From positions 1-7,563 of the forward strand of contig CAMYNZ010000180.1 of assembly GCA_947259865.1 (NCBI GenBank): a stretch of DNA of 7,563 bases, in the 5' to 3' direction. This document shows positions 6,565 to 7,563 of this stretch, in pieces. Origin of the DNA: an uncultured Desulfobacterales bacterium (GTDB lineage Bacteria; Desulfobacterota; Desulfobacteria; Desulfobacterales; G020354645). The notes under the pieces are model-generated. The model saw nothing but the letters and a program-made list of their open reading frames with translations. It had not been told where the DNA came from and did no database searches. The first letter of the stretch is position 1. The number at the start of each line of letters is the position of its first letter. Both the position numbers and the translations under genes were made by a program.

Positions 6565-7425
6565 TCACTGCAAACTTTTGAATATCTGGGAGATGCCCAG
6601 ATATCGGTTGTAGGTAAAGACAATGATGCCCAGGAGGGCCAGGAGGATAACACTGATGGCCGAACCGAATGGCCAGTCCAGGGTGCCGATGACCCGCTTG
6701 AAAATCAAATTGGCGATCATGTCGTTTCCCGGGCCGCCTAAAATCATGGGTGACAGATAGGTTCCGGCCGTTAAAACAAATACGAGCAGACAGCCGGCAC
6801 TGATCCCCGGAAGACTGAGCGGCAAGGTAACCTCTTTGAATGCCTGCCATTCGGTACACCCCAGGCTCTTGGCCGCTTCGTGAAGACTTTTGTCAATTCC
6901 CTCCAGGCTCACGTAAACGTTCAGGATCATGAAGGGCAGCAAATACTGGACCAGGCCCAAAATGACCGAGCCTTCATTGTAAAGCATGGCGAGTGGGCTG
7001 GACAGAATACCGAACTTGATCAGTAGGTGGTTGAACAGGCCGGTGTCGCCAAGGATGTTGACCCAGCTCATGGTCCTGATGATAAAACTGATCCAAAACG
7101 GGAGCATGATGAGCAAAAGGAGAATAGCTTTGTACCTGGTTTTGCTTTGGTAGAAAAAATATGCCGGGATATAGCCCATGACCAGGCAGATGGCCACTGT
7201 TTCCAGAGAGACGCGAATGGTTCGGATAAGGATGGAAGGATAGAAAAAATCAGCGAAGAACTTGGCGTAATTACCGAACTGAAACGCCGGAATGTCAGCC
7301 CCGGTCGGCGCCCGCAGCCAGAAGCTGTATACTACAATAAAACACACCGGAATTACCAACAGAAGAAAGACTGCACTCAGTGCCGGCGACAGCAATCCCC
7401 AGGGTTTCCAAATTTTATGCTGCAT
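6565..7425 (-). CDS. potB: ABC transporter inner-membrane permease, PotB-like
   Basis: This is the partner permease and the first gene of the transporter operon. Its first membrane segment covers about residues 12-35, with further hydrophobic spans near 73-92, 99-117, 153-172, 208-228 and 255-271. The LPFWISFIIRTMSWVNILG block (108-126) is typical of PotB-class proteins. The EAA docking loop is HEAAKSLG (182-189), followed by FKEVTLPLSLPG. At 286 residues it is full length. The ATG at 7425 has a short GGGG stretch a few bases upstream as a modest ribosome binding site. The stop is 10 bases before the PotC-like start. The promoter candidate at 7515-7543 would give a leader of about 80 bases. 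Confidence 0.93.
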   Translation of the reverse strand: MQHKIWKPWGLLSPALSAVFLLLVIPVCFIVVYSFWLRAPTGADIPAFQFGNYAKFFADFFYPSILIRTIRVSLETVAICLVMGYIPAYFFYQSKTRYKAILLLLIMLPFWISFIIRTMSWVNILGDTGLFNHLLIKFGILSSPLAMLYNEGSVILGLVQYLLPFMILNVYVSLEGIDKSLHEAAKSLGCTEWQAFKEVTLPLSLPGISAGCLLVFVLTAGTYLSPMILGGPGNDMIANLIFKRVIGTLDWPFGSAISVILLALLGIIVFTYNRYLGISQIFKSLQ

Positions 7426-7503
7426 AAGACCCCAAAAAGAACAGACGAATGATAGTTAGCGTTCTGATAAATTCTTTTATTGAGAAAGGTCCGGTATTTA
7501 TTG

Positions 7504-7512
7504 TGGTATAAT
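7504..7512 (+). promoter_or_regulatory. Extended -10 promoter element pointing out of the window
   Basis: The plus strand reads TGGTATAAT, a perfect TGn-extended -10 box. No good -35 hexamer sits at the usual distance, but extended -10 promoters can work without one. It would start transcription near 7519, toward a gene beyond the right edge that cannot be seen. It faces the minus-strand promoter at 7515-7543. Confidence 0.4.
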
Positions 7513-7514
7513 TT

Positions 7515-7543
7515 CTTTTAGAAAAGGTTGGATTTAATGTCAA
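7515..7543 (-). promoter_or_regulatory. Sigma-70-type promoter for the transporter operon
   Basis: On the minus strand an exact TTGACA (7543-7538) is followed, after a 17-base spacer, by TAAAAG (7520-7515), a 4-of-6 match to the -10 consensus. Transcription would begin near 7508 and read into the PotB-like gene at 7425. A small dyad, TTTCT-TTT-AGAAA (7512-7524), covers the -10 region and could be an operator half, though it is short. Confidence 0.55.
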
Positions 7544-7563
7544 GTATCAACTTTTTTTGATGT

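Noticed and set aside
6555..6653. Extra 33 codons at the 5' end of the PotC-like frame
   Set aside because: They overlap the end of the PotB-like gene, do not resemble a PotC N-terminus, and ATG 6554 gives the normal length directly after the upstream stop.
7027..7452. Plus-strand frame of 141 codons opposite the PotB-like gene
   Set aside because: The sense protein has membrane spans and an EAA loop. The antisense translation is hydrophilic and featureless, as expected for the complement of a membrane gene.
7522..7556. AAAAGGTTG and CAACTTTTT as a plus-strand terminator
   Set aside because: The arms are AT-rich with a wobble pair and a 17-base loop, and they overlap the better-supported minus-strand promoter. 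It is too weak to call.
1..7563. CRISPR array, transposase, toxin-antitoxin, phage or defence genes, and riboswitch
   Set aside because: I looked on both strands for spaced repeats, integrase or transposase motifs, and paired small genes, and found none. The content is metabolic and transport genes.

Overview
The window carries seven full-length recognisable genes plus one small unrecognised gene. They form two gene groups that converge on a shared terminator. The base composition is near balanced by eye, shine-dalgarno usage is conventional, and the binding protein carries a twin-arginine signal. Together these suggest a Gram-negative bacterium with a catabolic, possibly anaerobic lifestyle. 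An environmental Desulfobacterota (Deltaproteobacteria) relative is my best guess, but the window has no taxonomic marker and this is only an inference.

Left half, plus strand: a repeat-dense leader (1-201) precedes two overlapping genes for the A and B subunits of a SCOT-type (family I) 3-oxoacid CoA-transferase (202-897, 887-1537). These are followed, 57 bp later, by a complete M20-family ArgE/DapE-type metallo-deacylase (1595-2872). The spacing and shared direction suggest one operon.

Middle: an 85-bp gap holds a good hairpin with an A-run on one side and a T-rich tail on the other (2895-2934). It reads as a bidirectional terminator.

Right half, minus strand (read from right to left): a PotB-like permease (7425-6565), a PotC-like permease (6554-5763), a 70-residue protein of unknown function (5651-5439), a Tat-exported PotD-family solute-binding protein (5293-4133), and a PotA-like ATPase with a TOBE domain (4058-2958). 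This is a complete polyamine/opine/phosphonate-type ABC importer in the order B-C-(orf)-D-A. A promoter with a consensus -35 box lies upstream of the first permease. On the opposite strand at the same place is an extended -10 box that points out of the window.

How they may work together (inference): the importer would bring in a charged, nitrogen-containing or N-acylated small molecule, the M20 enzyme would hydrolyse its amide bond, and the CoA-transferase would activate the released (3-oxo)acid as a CoA ester. By-eye comparison of the binding protein with E. coli PotD suggests that several spermidine-contacting residues are not kept, so the ligand may not be a classical polyamine. I see no tRNA, rRNA, CRISPR array, transposase gene, phage gene or defence system here. 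The most unusual parts are the small gene inside the transporter operon with a dyad over its ribosome binding site, the repeat-dense leader, and the overlapping opposed promoters at the right edge.
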